Positions 46,501-59,157 of a DNA stretch of 64,000 nucleotides are shown here, one piece after another. Each line of letters opens with the position of its first letter. The first letter of the stretch is position 1. The translations under genes were made by a program, and so were the position numbers. A model generated the notes under the pieces. It ran no database searches. It worked only from the letters and a program-made list of their open reading frames with translations, and had not been told where the DNA came from. Source of the stretch: Cryptomeria japonica (lineage: Eukaryota > Streptophyta > Pinopsida > Cupressales > Cupressaceae); NCBI RefSeq assembly GCF_030272615.1, contig NC_081410.1, forward strand, positions 566,451,152-566,515,151. The letters are read 5' to 3'.

Positions 46501-49500
46501 TCATTATGCCTAGAATAACTCTCTGTGGTGTTCTCCCTTAACCCACTATAAGAGGTTCAAGTGAATGTGATAGATATAACACTTAACACATAGCTAGGGC
46601 CAACTATTACAAACATTCAAAATGCCCGACGTCATCCAAATGATGATCGCCAAATATGATGATAAATAAGAAAAATGCCAGAAATTTTGACAATCAACAA
46701 AATCGAAAACATGACAAGTATCAAATTTAAATAAAAAAGGAACAAGAGTTTAGTGGCCATTTTGCCATAAGAAATTTTAAAAGAAAATGCTAGCCCCTTA
46801 GCCACAAAACACAAGTTAAAAGACAGTCAAAACAATGTCGCAATAAAACAAAAATAACACGGAACAAAGTGACCATTTTTAGCCACATCATAGGGAGTAA
46901 CCACTACACTACTTCCAAGATCACACGTCCTGAGTGTGTTAGAGAATGAACCATAGACACTAAGGCTATTAGTCTAACTACTATACTTTAATACCATGCA
47001 ATCTTAGTTCACAAGTGTCACCTTCCCAACATTATCGTTTATCCATATTACTAAAATTCATAAATCGAATAAGATAAGGAAGTAACATCTTTTCTATATT
47101 TTCACTAACCCAACACAACAATCTTGTAGTTCTTAACAATTACACAGAGGTTTTACGAAGCTAAGAATTCTATTTCCAAATAAAATGAAATCACAAAATA
47201 TCAATTTCCTATTCTCGACACAAATTCTATATGTAGTGATAAGATTTTATCTTAATCAATACTTTTTTTTTCCCCCTTCATGATTTATCAATCATCTAAG
47301 CTACATGGATTACCTATAAAATCTATGCAAAAAGTATTCCATTTACTTACTTACTCGACATTATGCACTCATAGGCAAAACAACCCACTTTGGTTCTCAA
47401 TGCAGAATGAAACAGACACTCCTTAATACATGCCTCTAAATATTCATTGCAACCAATCAATCAGTGAAAACTTTAGTTGCTAATATTCGCCAATTGGTTA
47501 TTTTTTGAAATTTGGGAATCAAAATTGGCTAATAATTTTAACTTTTATGGTGACCCAAATCGCCACATTTCTACAAATTTTTATTTTAATCTTATTTAAA
47601 TCGCTAGAGAATATATTTTATTAATTTTTTTAACTTAAAGATTTGCCACAATATTTGATACATGATTGGATCATATTCACCAACATTTAATAATTTATTG
47701 TAGAAATCCAAATTAATTCACCAATAATATATCATAATTATTAGTTACTTTAGGGTTATATCAACATTATATTAACAATCTCTTGTTTCCACCATTGATT
47801 TAAAATATAATCTAATGACTTTCATTGTATTCCATGAGGTAAAATGTACCTATAAGTTGTAACGCTTGTGGGGTTTGAAATTGCTTTTGAATTGTTGACT
47901 TGAATGAAAACCAATGGTCTAAAAGCAATTTTTAGCCCCATGAGTATTACAAATTATTTGTAAATTTTATCTCACAAAATAGAAAGAGGGCTATTAGATT
48001 ATTTTATGTTAATGGTAGAAACCAAAAATAGTATAGTCTAACTCTTAAACTCATTAATGATTTCAACCTTGATGCCTTTATTTTTTTTATAAAAGATTAT
48101 TTTTAAATAAAAGGAAATGAAATATTAATTAATGCATACAATGATTATTTTCCAAGATTCGCCAATATTTTCTACCAAAAAAAATTGATATAAACAAATT
48201 TGCCAATAAAATTTATTTTTTTTATAAAAAGAAAGATTTACCAATAAACATTATTATTATTATTAGAAAAAAATTAATATTCACCAAGATTTTATACAAT
48301 TTTTTGAGGGGGGGTTTATTAAAGTTATCACCACAATCAATTATTTCTGTTTAAGTTTTAATTACATCATTTAATAGCATTTCTTTTAATCTTCATAACT
48401 AGATAAAGAGAGAAGAGAGATAATTTTTGATAGTCAATCACTCCACACATATGCACGTAATCTACAAGTTCACACAAGTAAGACTAAATTTCTCCCTATA
48501 TGCCTATCATCCTTATTGTACTATTTTTCATTTCATTTCTGATATAAAAGAATATAATTTGTCTTATCATGATATTTCCTTACATTAATGATGCCACTAA
48601 TGTCTTAGTCTCCAAATGAGAATAATAAAATTCCAATCTTTCCTTACATGTAAACTTCAAGCAAAACACTCATTACTCTTAATTGATAAAAACACATCAT
48701 TAACTATGACTATTCATTGAATGTCAAAACATGAGGAGGAGAAGGAAAATTGAAATTACCATTTATCTAATATGTGGTTATGTAGGCACATCAAACATGT
48801 TCTACATTTACACATTCTATTTATACATAGTCAATTCAATATGCCCACTGCAATTGCATTATTGTACTATTCTTACAAGTCATTATCCAAGTTGATCATA
48901 TAAAACACACAATGAGATCCTTAATAAAAACACATCCAATTCCCTCCTATACCACTACACATAATCCTTTACCCATCAAAGATATCTTCTAACATTCAAG
49001 TACACACCAACCTCTCCAAGATATCTTCTAACCCTAAAGGAAACTACTAAAAACACTCGAAAAGAGTGCAAATCATTTTTTTTTAATAAGAACACACTAA
49101 TGTATAAGACATACATTGCAATAGAAGTTGCACTAGCAAAAAAACTTAAAACAAAATCTTAAAAGGTTTCCAATGAAGATTACTCGATTAATCCAATGAA
49201 CATTAAGGTGCATTAATCCAATTAACAATGAGATTGATTAAACCTACTCATGATAGAATGATTAAATTCCACAAGAGATTAAACTAAGCATGAATGAATA
49301 TATTCATCTGTCATTTGTTATATTACATCGCTAAATCTACATTCATCATAATCCATATTACTGCATTTAAATTAATAACTTCATACATACAATTAATATT
49401 AATATCACCTAAATTACATTATACAATTTGACCATAATACTGTTCATACATCCAAAATTAAAAGGAACCAGATGAACACATACACCATACAACACCAATT

Positions 49501-49970
49501 GATATCGAAGTTCACCCCTAATGGGCTACATCTTCGGGTCCGCTTCAAGTGCAAGACCCTTCTAATAAATAAAAGACAAAAAATACATAAAGTTTACATC
49601 AATTACAACCTGCCATGAAGGCGTACATAAAAAAATGATACAACCAACCACATAAGGGTGCAAGATATACATGAATGATCCGAGAAGAACAAAAGGATCC
49701 ATTTGAAACATGGAATGGAGTAAATACAAAAATAACAACTAGATCACCTGCAAAGCTAATGCATCACAAGAAGGCATGAACAAAATACACAATGGAAAGT
49801 GGCACTACCACCCGACCATGTGGCCCAAAAAGGAACCACCCCTCCGTGCTACGAGATAGAACTAAGGCCCTCAAGCAAGCCATAACAAAGAATCACATGG
49901 TCTCACATGTACATCAAGCACTCACCCAAGACATAAGCATATAAGCATGACTCTCACAAGAGTGCTCCAA
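43551..49970. other. AT-rich noncoding DNA of block 2
   Basis: No gene is seen. It corresponds to 14776-16461 plus 23859-28110. It includes the empty gypsy site, the polypurine/LTR junction copy near 45515-45523, and the 1,072-bp segment found only here. Confidence 0.6.
46634..47705. other. 1,072-bp segment absent from block 1
   Basis: It is bounded by two copies of ATCCAAA (46634-46640 and 47706-47712), and block 1 keeps only one. It is AT-rich, with repeated words such as TTCGCCAA and CGCCACA near 47490-47690. No coding motif is seen. Confidence 0.8.
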
Positions 49971-50294
49971 GTAAAGCCAACACATGACTATACACTAGTG
50001 AACATAAGGTAGGAGTGTCATCGCATAGCTGGTATGGGTTACCCTGGCAAGCCTCCATAGGCCCCGACCCCAATCCTGGGTTACCCTAGTAGACTCTCCT
50101 AAACCTCCGGCGCCCATCCATGTCTCCTGTGAACCCAACAAACCTTTCATGAGGACAAGGTAGTTGGTTTGCCATTCCAGGCCTTCCCATTGCATCTTGA
50201 GTCTGTACTAGCACTCAACCAAGAGAGGGGCACAATTTATCTTGATTAATGTTTGTAAAACCCAACCCCCCATTTTTTAATTAAGTTATCACTT

Positions 50295-51190
50295 ATTACT
50301 CAACTTTCGATGGGTTACCCTACTACCTCTTTGGCCACGGCCCCCACTCGATAGCCACTCTTCTTTATGACACTACACAACCTCCAGTGAACCCCAAGGC
50401 AAAACACAAAAACCAATTAACATTAGGAGTTCAAAAAAACAAAACTGAAGGATAATATGATTAAACAAACCTTCTACCATGGTTAAACCAATTGGAGGTG
50501 TGAAATGAACAACTGGTCTACCCAAAAAAAAGACCAAAACCCAAATAAAGCATGTATGACAACAACCAAAACTTCACCAAATCAACATGCACAATAAACC
50601 GATATTCAACATGTCATCATTGCACAAGAATGACTTTACCAAATCAACGCCCAAAATTAACCAATCAAAGTAAACACTCAAACAAATCTATTTGCACTCT
50701 AAATCATCCATGTTAAGGAATCATAACAATCACTCAAAATATACTTAAAATCTAATGTCAACTAACTGCAGCTATTTCAATAACTAACTCTTTCATGATA
50801 ATAAAATCCACATTAAGGAATAACACATCAAAAAGGTCAAAGTAAAAATACACCCCAAATAACTTTTCTCAATACTTGTTTTTAAACCACACACACCTTA
50901 AAGGAATAAAAACAACTCATAGCCTAATTAAACCATCATTTATAAAATAAATATATAATCATTCCAGTTTAAGACAATTTGGCTATAACAAATACCATTT
51001 GAATTTGAATTTCAAATTAATGACAATAACATTTAAAATACTTTTGAAAACTAAATTCAATATTTATATCAAAATAATATTTTCCAAATTAAAATCATTT
51101 TGACTAACAAAAATTGATGGTTATTACTATACCCTTTGTTTTCACAAAATCATTTACTATTATATCCAATCAAATTTAACATTCTCGTCA
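50295..51190 (+). repeat. 0.87-kb repeat module, copy 4
   Basis: This is the block 2 equivalent of 28455-29310, and it retains the right end that block 1 lost. Confidence 0.85.
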
Positions 51191-51800
51191 TATTGCTTAT
51201 GTTGTAAGGGTTGTTTATAGTAACCCTTTTAGAGACTTTGATTTAGTGCCTTCATCAATATTCCTCCTCGTTTACCTATGAAACTCCAAATTGACTATAT
51301 CAATGAATCTCCTAACTGTAGAACCCGCAAAATTTGCACAACATGAGACAACATAAAGTGTTTCCAACATCCTTGTACAATGAGATACCTTTCCTCTGAA
51401 AGTGCACATTTCCTCTGAGTGTGCCTACTACCTTATCTAGTCTGCACATAAGACATCTTTCCAATGAAAGTCCACATTTGAACTTCAATTGTGTCTAATG
51501 CCTTGTGCAATGCTATGGAAACAATCCCTCCTTTAGTAGGTACAAATCACCATCAAACATGAATACACCAAGTGTACCCACAAGAAAACCTATCCCCCAT
51601 TTCTCCTTGAAGGGACACATAATGTCAAGCCCCTTCTTTTCTTCAAGGACACACATGGAAAAGAATGTGCTTCTCCTGTTTTTTGTAGGGTCAAAAATAG
51701 AAAATAATATGCTTCTCATGCATGAATCACCCCTAAGAAAGAAGATAACTCCGGATGATATGTCCTCTGCCTCCATTACCTCTAACCTCTAATATGACTT
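51191..51800 (-). repeat. LTR-element-derived repeat, inverted copy (block 2)
   Basis: This is the reverse complement of the plus-strand sequence at 33190-33770 and the duplicate of 29311-29750. The part at 51191-51359 survives only here. Confidence 0.72.
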
Positions 51801-54800
51801 GTTTAAAAAAAGGTATTCCTCATCTTTTTTTGTTCACCACCTTCAATGTAGTGGTTTCGTCTTCAATCCTTCAAGTGAAGTGCTCAAGTTGAATAACCAT
51901 AAAAAAATGTTTTGTTTTAGAAAAGCAACATTTAGGGTCTACCTCAAATAATGAAGTTGCAAAATATTTATTGTCTTCAGATGAACAGGTAAATGAACAC
52001 ATGCATCATAAAAGATGAAAGCCAGCCCATAAAAAATGAGGTCATGCTGAAAATAGAAAACCTCACACAAAGGGTCTCGCTTGCCAAACAAATTGTCATG
52101 TTAGTAGATTAAAATGACTTTCAACACAATCTATATCAACATAATTTATCCTACTAAGGAAATATGGCAATCCCTCCAAATCTGTAGATGAAAAGACAGG
52201 ACAAAGCAATATCGTCACAGTAGAAAAGACAAAATGAGGCCTCTAAATGGTGCATCTTGCACAAATGAAATATTATGCTCTATAGATCACAATATATAGA
52301 TCTGCATGTTGTGTCCAACCAAGATCGATTTTCCATATCACAATGAGAAGGATTTGTACAATGGAACAAGGAAATTTTTCACCAAGGTTTCTGCATAGGA
52401 AAATATTTGGTTTTTGTATCACTGTGTTGCTACATTATATGTGACATGAAAAGGAGAAAAATGACACCATACAAGGTACAACACCTTTCTTAGAGGAATT
52501 TGATAATAATGGATAGAACAAATGCCTTTCTTAGGCTCATTGCAACTAAGAAATACTACTCCATTTGTTAGATTAAAGAAACCACAACTGATTTCTTTTC
52601 TTCATAAGTTTTGAGCTTTCTAAAAGATGCAAAAAACCCTTATTATTAATGAACCAGAATTTTTCATGTGGTTGCTAGGAAAAAAAAATGGCACCAAGTG
52701 ATAATCAACCATGCACTTACTTCTCTGATGATAAATGATTACATGCAGGATCTACAATTGTAACTGGAAAAAATAAAGCATGGCTTATTTTTCTCACATG
52801 TCATACACACATCTTCAATAGAGACAACACAACTTCATGTAGAGATACTACATGCCTTTAGATTTTAATTTGTAACCATTGATTAAGAAAATAGACAGAC
52901 TTTTTGCACACGGGTTGGACTCAATGAAAATAATTCTTTCATGCAGATTTATATGCGAGATGGTTCAAAGAACACACACAATATAGAGTAAAAGCAAGTT
53001 GCATACGTAAAATTAACCAAACTTCTAATCAAACCAAATTCAATTATTACACAATGCTAGAATTATTAGGATCTACTAGATAGAATATTGATACTAGTTG
53101 GTGCATAAGAGACTATCATGTATATCTTATAAGTTAACCAAATAAAAATTGATACAGAAATGGAATATGTGGATAAAGAAAATATACCACTGAAATGTAC
53201 AATTACAATAGATTAACATAAATATAATTTTAATGAGATCAACTACCTCCTAGAATAGTGGTAATGTAGTTTAAGAATAGACATGTAATTCATCTAAGAC
53301 TAGTGACACACAAAATTACAGTTGTAAGAAAGAAATGAAACGTGCATAAGCAATCTTATCCCCTTAAGATTATCTAGAAGATGGAGTAATCTACACTAAC
53401 AAACTAGACTCAGAACCTTTACAAAAAGTATTTACCAAAAATAAAATTATTATAATGTTATATTATCTTACTAACGAAAAAGGAAAAAGAAAAGAACATC
53501 CACTCACAAGAGCTCCTTATAAGTATGTGCAATATAAATAACCTTTATGTAGCAATCAACTCTAGACAAACCATATAACGAGTACACAGGTATTTCATGG
53601 TAATAGGTACCCAATTTATGTTACTTATCAACTATATTACATTTGTATTCATGGGCTCATTCCTAGTTGTGATCACATTATTATCTTTTAGATCTTCCTT
53701 TTAAAGATTCAGATATTTCCTTGAACTACAGTTGCAGAAGTATTCCTAAAGAAATACAATAAATATTTAAAGATGTTGGTCACAAAAAATGATGAATCTT
53801 AATATTCATCTATCTCCATGTATTCATCCATCTTTCTTATATTCAAGGATTCATTAATTCTTTTAGCTTCAACAAATGATTTAGGGCTTGAATCTTATGT
53901 AGAATGGATGGTATTGATTCATTTTCCTACAACGTGGAAATTTCTATACAAAGTCCATTCCTTTTCTTCTTTTCTACTTCATATAACAAATGAGAGAAAC
54001 TCTCAAATGAAATCAAATCTAAGTGGATTGAGATGCACATTTGATCTCACACATTCATCATTCGGAACCAACACTTGATCTTGTACCATTGAAAAATATT
54101 CAATTTCAAAGAACCTGGGAGCCTAAGGGAACTAGAGTAGCAAGTTATGCATTAAAATATATTAATCCATTGAGATGTGTTAAAATAAATATTCTCCATT
54201 CAAACTCTTTTAGATAATAACAATGAATAGGAGGAAAGGTTGTTGGAATCAAAATTTGAGTTGGATCACTCAAGTTAACTTCGAGGAGATAGAATGAGGT
54301 GTACATTAAAAAGAAACAATGGTAAAAAAAAATTAACTATTCTTTTGTGAATAATATATCTTCCTTTGTAATGAAATGTACAAGTTCCCCTTAAGAGATA
54401 TCAAGCTAGAAAAACTCCCCAATGCTACTCATCAAACCTATAAAAGGGAAAGGATCTCTAGCATCAATAGGTAATGTAGTCACTAGTGTGCTAGAGATCT
54501 CCCTTCCACGTTTAGATTCTTTACAAACATATAGAGTGGCTTCTTATTAGGTATAAGTGACTCAAATTGGATCTCTTAAATGCATAGCAATATTCCTTTG
54601 ATTTCTTCTTCATGTCTCTATTTCCAAAGATAACTCCATACTATATCTTCCTCTCGTTTTCCTCCAAGGAATGCTTTAGCTTATGTAATTTAGTAATAAA
54701 CAAACTAATTTCTCCAAAGCATCTCTCTTACAAAGACAATCTGATTATTCCACTCCAAAATTTCCATTAGCCTCTTATTCTCAGAAAAAAAATGACTAGA

Positions 54801-54904
54801 TATATGTGATATTTCTTTATTTCATCTATGTCTTGATTTAAATTTTATACTTCAACAAGTATCTTAAATTTAGTGTTGCTAATGTATATGTCCTCTTTGT
54901 CGGC
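51801..54904. other. AT-rich noncoding DNA of block 2
   Basis: This matches 29751-32939. No gene is seen. Confidence 0.6.
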
Positions 54905-55094
54905 ATATTGCATTAGAATAAGTTGCATATAATAGTTTGTTGGTTGCATACCATAGTTCTAGAGCTGGTTGATCGGTTTTAAAACTATTTGTATTGCCTA
55001 TATAAAGGCTTGCATTGTAAATCCAATTGTATTTGAATTCAATCAATAGTATTAAGTTCTGTTTTTGGTTTTTATCCTGTTTTGCTCTCATTTG
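54905..55094 (+). repeat. Solo LTR-like sequence
   Basis: It resembles 33802-33999 along its whole length, with TATTGCATT..., TTGCCTATATAAAGGC as a TATA-like motif, and a shared tail ATCAATAGTATTAA...TTTTGCTCTCA. No adjoining interior is recognised, so it may be a solo LTR. Confidence 0.58.
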
Positions 55095-56045
55095 GATCAA
55101 AGCACTGCTAGTCCTTGTGCCAGCAAAGTGAATGGAAGGCGATTAGTCTGTTGTAGCAAAGATGTGAAATTGGCATTGTAAATATTACAAGCAAATGGAA
55201 ATATTTTGAATTCAGAGAGAATGAGCGGAGGTTGACAATGATTAGTTTTCTTGCACAATAATTCCATTAATGTGAAGCACCTTTCCAAGGTAAGATGGAA
55301 TCACTAATGTTTGTTTGATTCGCTGCATATGGAGGCCATAATATTCAGAAAGAAATCAACAAAAGGAAATACAAATTTTGGACGTGAAAGACAAAACATG
55401 TAAATTTTGGAGAGCGATAAGTAGATTATATACTTGATGAAGCTAATTCCAATGAATGACATTACCATTGAAATTTGAAGGGATACAAGTTGGTGGGGCC
55501 TTCATGTACAGACTTGAAGAAGGGCTCTCTTTCAGTATTTTGCATTAAGTATCACAAAGCTAAATTTTGACGAGAAATGGTAGAAAACAGCCATGAGTTT
55601 TTGCAATCCGATTGTATAGTCATTTGAGGCCAAGAACTATTCCAGAGAGGTGAGATTGCCTCATTGAAGTTGCTAGTTACATTGTTAAAAGCTGCCATCT
55701 TTGGATACAAATTTCTTTAGCAAAACTCATTATTATGCATGCAAAAAAAGCATAGTAAGTTTATTGATTTTGTTATGTACTGGAGAGATATAAGTAGATT
55801 TTGTTGATTGAAGAAAGTTAACATCATTGGTGTAAACATTATCAATTGATGTAGAGCTTATAATAGTATGATACCAAAATTTGAGATACAAAAATGAATG
55901 ATGTGTGTAATTACTAAACTCTCGATTGCTTATCATCACGTTCTCAAACTCAACATCATTGGAATTCGTATGCCACCCTAATTTGAATGGTTTGTGGTGG
56001 AAGAGACTAACATTCAACGTTGAAGTTTTACAGTGATTGTTATAC
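55095..56045. other. Intergenic DNA at the block 2 edge
   Basis: No gene is seen. The part at 54999-55592 is what block 1 lost by deletion. Confidence 0.6.
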
Positions 56046-56091
56046 TTCACGGGACATTTACTTGGATTCATTATATTCTGTTCTCTTATAT

Positions 56092-56224
56092 TGCAGATTC
56101 TTCTTGTTATTGATGTCACTTTAAAAGTACTTCGTACAAGATTCTTTGTGCTTCACCTTTTCTATTCATGGCCAGATAGTTACCGAGTCAAACATTAATA
56201 GCCACTTTGTATAGTCTTGACTAG
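56092..56224 (+). mobile_element. Partial MITE copy
   Basis: It holds the interior and the right terminal repeat (GAGTCAAACATTAATAGCC) of the family defined by 56526-56744. A short tandem repeat of GTATAGTCTTGACTAGACC follows near 56210-56260. Confidence 0.65.
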
Positions 56225-56525
56225 ACCTTAATTGTTTGTATAGTCTTGACTAGACCTTAATTGTTTTTAGTCTAGAAGCATAATTTAATCAAAGAAAATG
56301 GCAGACTATCCATGCACTCACCATCAAGCCGTTCAACAATACTTTTATCATCCATTTGATGTAGATCAATTCGAGGGAGCTTGGAACTGCTTCTGAATTT
56401 CGAAGGCATTTTTGTCGATCACATGCAGTAAATGGTCTGCACAGAAGAGCACGTGGAATTGGCAAGTGTGTATATGGAAGAGTAGGTGGAAACTGATCAT
56501 CGACAAACAAACAGAATTAATGTTT

Positions 56526-56744
56526 AGTCAAAACTATACAAAATGGCTATAAATTTTTGACTCAGGCAACTATTAGCAACGTGGAGAAAGGGCAATCTGC
56601 AATAAAAGAAAACAGAATATAATAAATGTAACAGTGCATGTTTGCCGTGGGCTTCCTTGCAGATTATTCTTATTATTAATGTCACTTTAAAAGTATTTTG
56701 TACAAGAGTCAAACATTTATAGCCGCTTTGTATAGTTTTGACTC
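56526..56744. mobile_element. Complete MITE with 38-bp inverted termini
   Basis: The left terminus (56526-56563) begins AGTCAAAACTATACAAAATG. The right terminus (56706-56744) is its reverse complement with about three mismatches. The 142-bp interior is noncoding and has subterminal inverted words AATCTGCAA / TTGCAGATT. It lacks coding capacity, so it would need a transposase from elsewhere. No clear target duplication was found, so the superfamily is undetermined. Confidence 0.8.
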
Positions 56745-56990
56745 AAATAAAGATGTCTCCTACAATTGTAATTAGCCTAATTCAAATAAAGAAAATGGCA
56801 GACTATCCATGCAAATCCAATGCATCAAAAAGATTCGCTACCAAACATTTAAACATCCATTTTAATGTAGTTTACTTTCCCATTTGATGTAGATCGATTT
56901 CAGGGAGCTTCTTAATTTCGACGGCATCTCTATCGATCACATGTTGTAAGTTGTCACTTGTGTGCAAATGGAAGAGTACGTGGAAACGGA

Positions 56991-59150
56991 TCATTTTGCA
57001 TTGTTTTTCCTGACTGGGATGTCTTTTGAAAGTGAAGGGCGTTCACTTTCAAATAGAGAAAAGGTCAAATCTGGAACCATTTACCCTACCCCGTGGCTCT
57101 CCCTAAGCTATTCTCTATTTGATCCTACAAAAGTCTTTTATTCACCTCCATGTTGATATTCAAGATCACTTCATTATTCCGTTTGCCAATAACCTATTTG
57201 TTGGTAAGTTAATTCCACCTCATAGCATGTTTGTTAATGCTCTTAATATAATTTAAATTCAATTCATTTTAGTTCCATTATTTGTTAATCTATTTAATAT
57301 GATTTGAATTCAATTCAGCAGGTAACACCCATCATTTTGGTTGGGAAGGAATAATTTGCCTCTAATGAATTGGTAGATCTTTCACAAATTTAGTTCAAAG
57401 TTTCAATATAACAAATTTTAAATTATTAAGGAGTATGTTTTCAAAGATCTCTTAATCTGAGCTCAAATTCTTGATTAGATTGTATTTAATAGAATATTTC
57501 TCTATGTTTCAAACGAATCAGCATTGAGTTGGTATCTTCGCTTACCTATTACATTTGTAATGTAAATTGATTTTTTTGAACTAGCGGCTAATTTATTGTT
57601 TTTACTATCTTGTTGGGATTTTTAGTAATCAAATACGCTCTTGGGGTAAAAATTTTATTGTATATATTATTTTGGGAATTGCTAAGATTAGGGGTATTGT
57701 AGAAGTGTTGTCACACAAAAAATTAAGTCCATAATTTAGATAGTGATTACACTTAGTCAAGTAATTTGGTGAGTCCAAAAGAATGGAGATGTGAATAATG
57801 TAAATACTTCCTACCTATAAATATGATATATTATTTATATTTTGTTGCACACTATTAGTATGTTACTCTAAACAATTATGTTTTGTTGAAGATTATATAT
57901 TAAAACATTCTTTATTGAGGTAAGGTGTGGCATTAGTTTGGTATTAGAGCATATGAAGATATTAGGGATGGAGATATTGTGAGAAGAATTTTATTGCTCT
58001 TTAGATATGTCCGATGATATTGTGAGAACAATTCATTGATCCATGAAATATACTATCAAATTAGAATTATCATACATATTGCATACTTAGTTATTCAAAA
58101 CAATTTTATATTATTTCATATGAATCGAATGGATGATTATTACAATAATTATAATATTTTAAAATTTGATTACATTTTCAAATCATCAATAAAACCATGT
58201 TAGTGAATGTGACAAGAGAAAACAATTAGAATAAAGAATAGTTTGGAGGAATTCTCTTCATAATACCTATAGTGTGTTCTTCTAGAACTAGACATGGCAT
58301 GGTTGAAATCCTAAATAGAATATACAGTTTGTGTAGCCTCTAGATTCTACTAGCACAACCAACCTATCTTTTAAAATGATCCAAATAAGACTTTAACATC
58401 TTTCTAGGTGTGAAACACTAACCTATTGCATTATAGCAATACCAAATTCGCAATCATAGATAAATGATACCGAAAATGAGAACCTTAAATCAAAGGACGG
58501 GCTAGGCATTGATCTCAAGTTGCTTGGAAACCTCCAGGATTCATGGTGGTTATTAGAAATAAAAATTTGGTGCTTAACTTTCAAACGTAAACCAGTTTTT
58601 AAAATTTCATCTTTTCATTCCTAGTGTTAGTAAGGTACCAAGGCCTAGGACAAAACTATTTAGTAAGAAGAAAAAGTGGGAGAAGGTGAGAATCTAGAAC
58701 AACTGAGGTTCCCCCAAGTCCCAAGGGGAACCTGGGGGTGAGCACCTGGAAGAAAACTTGCACTAGTAGATATCAAGAATGGAAGAAAACTTGGAACTAA
58801 AACCTTGATGTTACAAGTTTTTATGTTAACTAACTTTTAGGGAAAAATCATGGGTCAAGAGCTAGGAGAAATTGAGGACTTGGAACTAAAACCTTGTGGT
58901 TTTAACTTTAAATTTCCACCCAAATTTTTGCTTCTACAAAGAACATAAGAGCAATGCGACAGGAGGACCTAGAATCTTTAGTTCCATGTTCCTTTTGAGG
59001 TTTGGATCCTACAAGACACCAATAAGAGATAAGCATCCATAGTGCTTGAAAAAATAGTCAGCACCTCCAAAACAACCATGAAGGTAGGCTAATAGAAACA
59101 ACATTGAGCCACATAGGAGCCAAATATAGAAATTACCAAAAACTTGTCAA
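56991..59150. other. AT-rich intergenic DNA
   Basis: No gene is seen. A hairpin with a perfect 9-bp stem, AGGTTCCCC/GGGGAACCT, is at 58706-58733. A phrase ACTTGGAACTAAAACCTTG recurs about 90 bp apart near 58790 and 58880. Confidence 0.55.
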
Positions 59151-59157
59151 CTACTCA

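Larger units (their letters stand above)
40227..55666 (+). repeat. Segmental duplication block 2
   Basis: This is colinear with block 1 (11461-33113) in the same orientation. It lacks the gypsy element, with an intact site at 45194/45195, and about 0.6 kb near 49020. It retains 1,072 bp (46634-47705), 222 bp (51138-51359) and 594 bp (54999-55592) that block 1 has lost. No intact gene is seen. Confidence 0.94.
56050..56990 (+). repeat. Local direct duplication with MITE sequences
   Basis: 56092-56500 and about 56650-56990 share, in order, TTGCAGATT, AATGTCACTTTAAAAGTA, GAGTCAAACATT, AAAGAAAATGGCAGACTATC, TTTGATGTAGATC, TTTCGAAGGCAT-like words and GATCACATG. A 13.3-13.6 kb segment and its block 2 copy resemble parts of this in inverted orientation. 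Confidence 0.75.

Noticed and set aside
57930-57960. TTTGGTATTAGAGCATATG as a copia primer site
   Set aside because: It resembles an initiator tRNA-Met site with a mismatch, but I found no LTR end or gag next to it.
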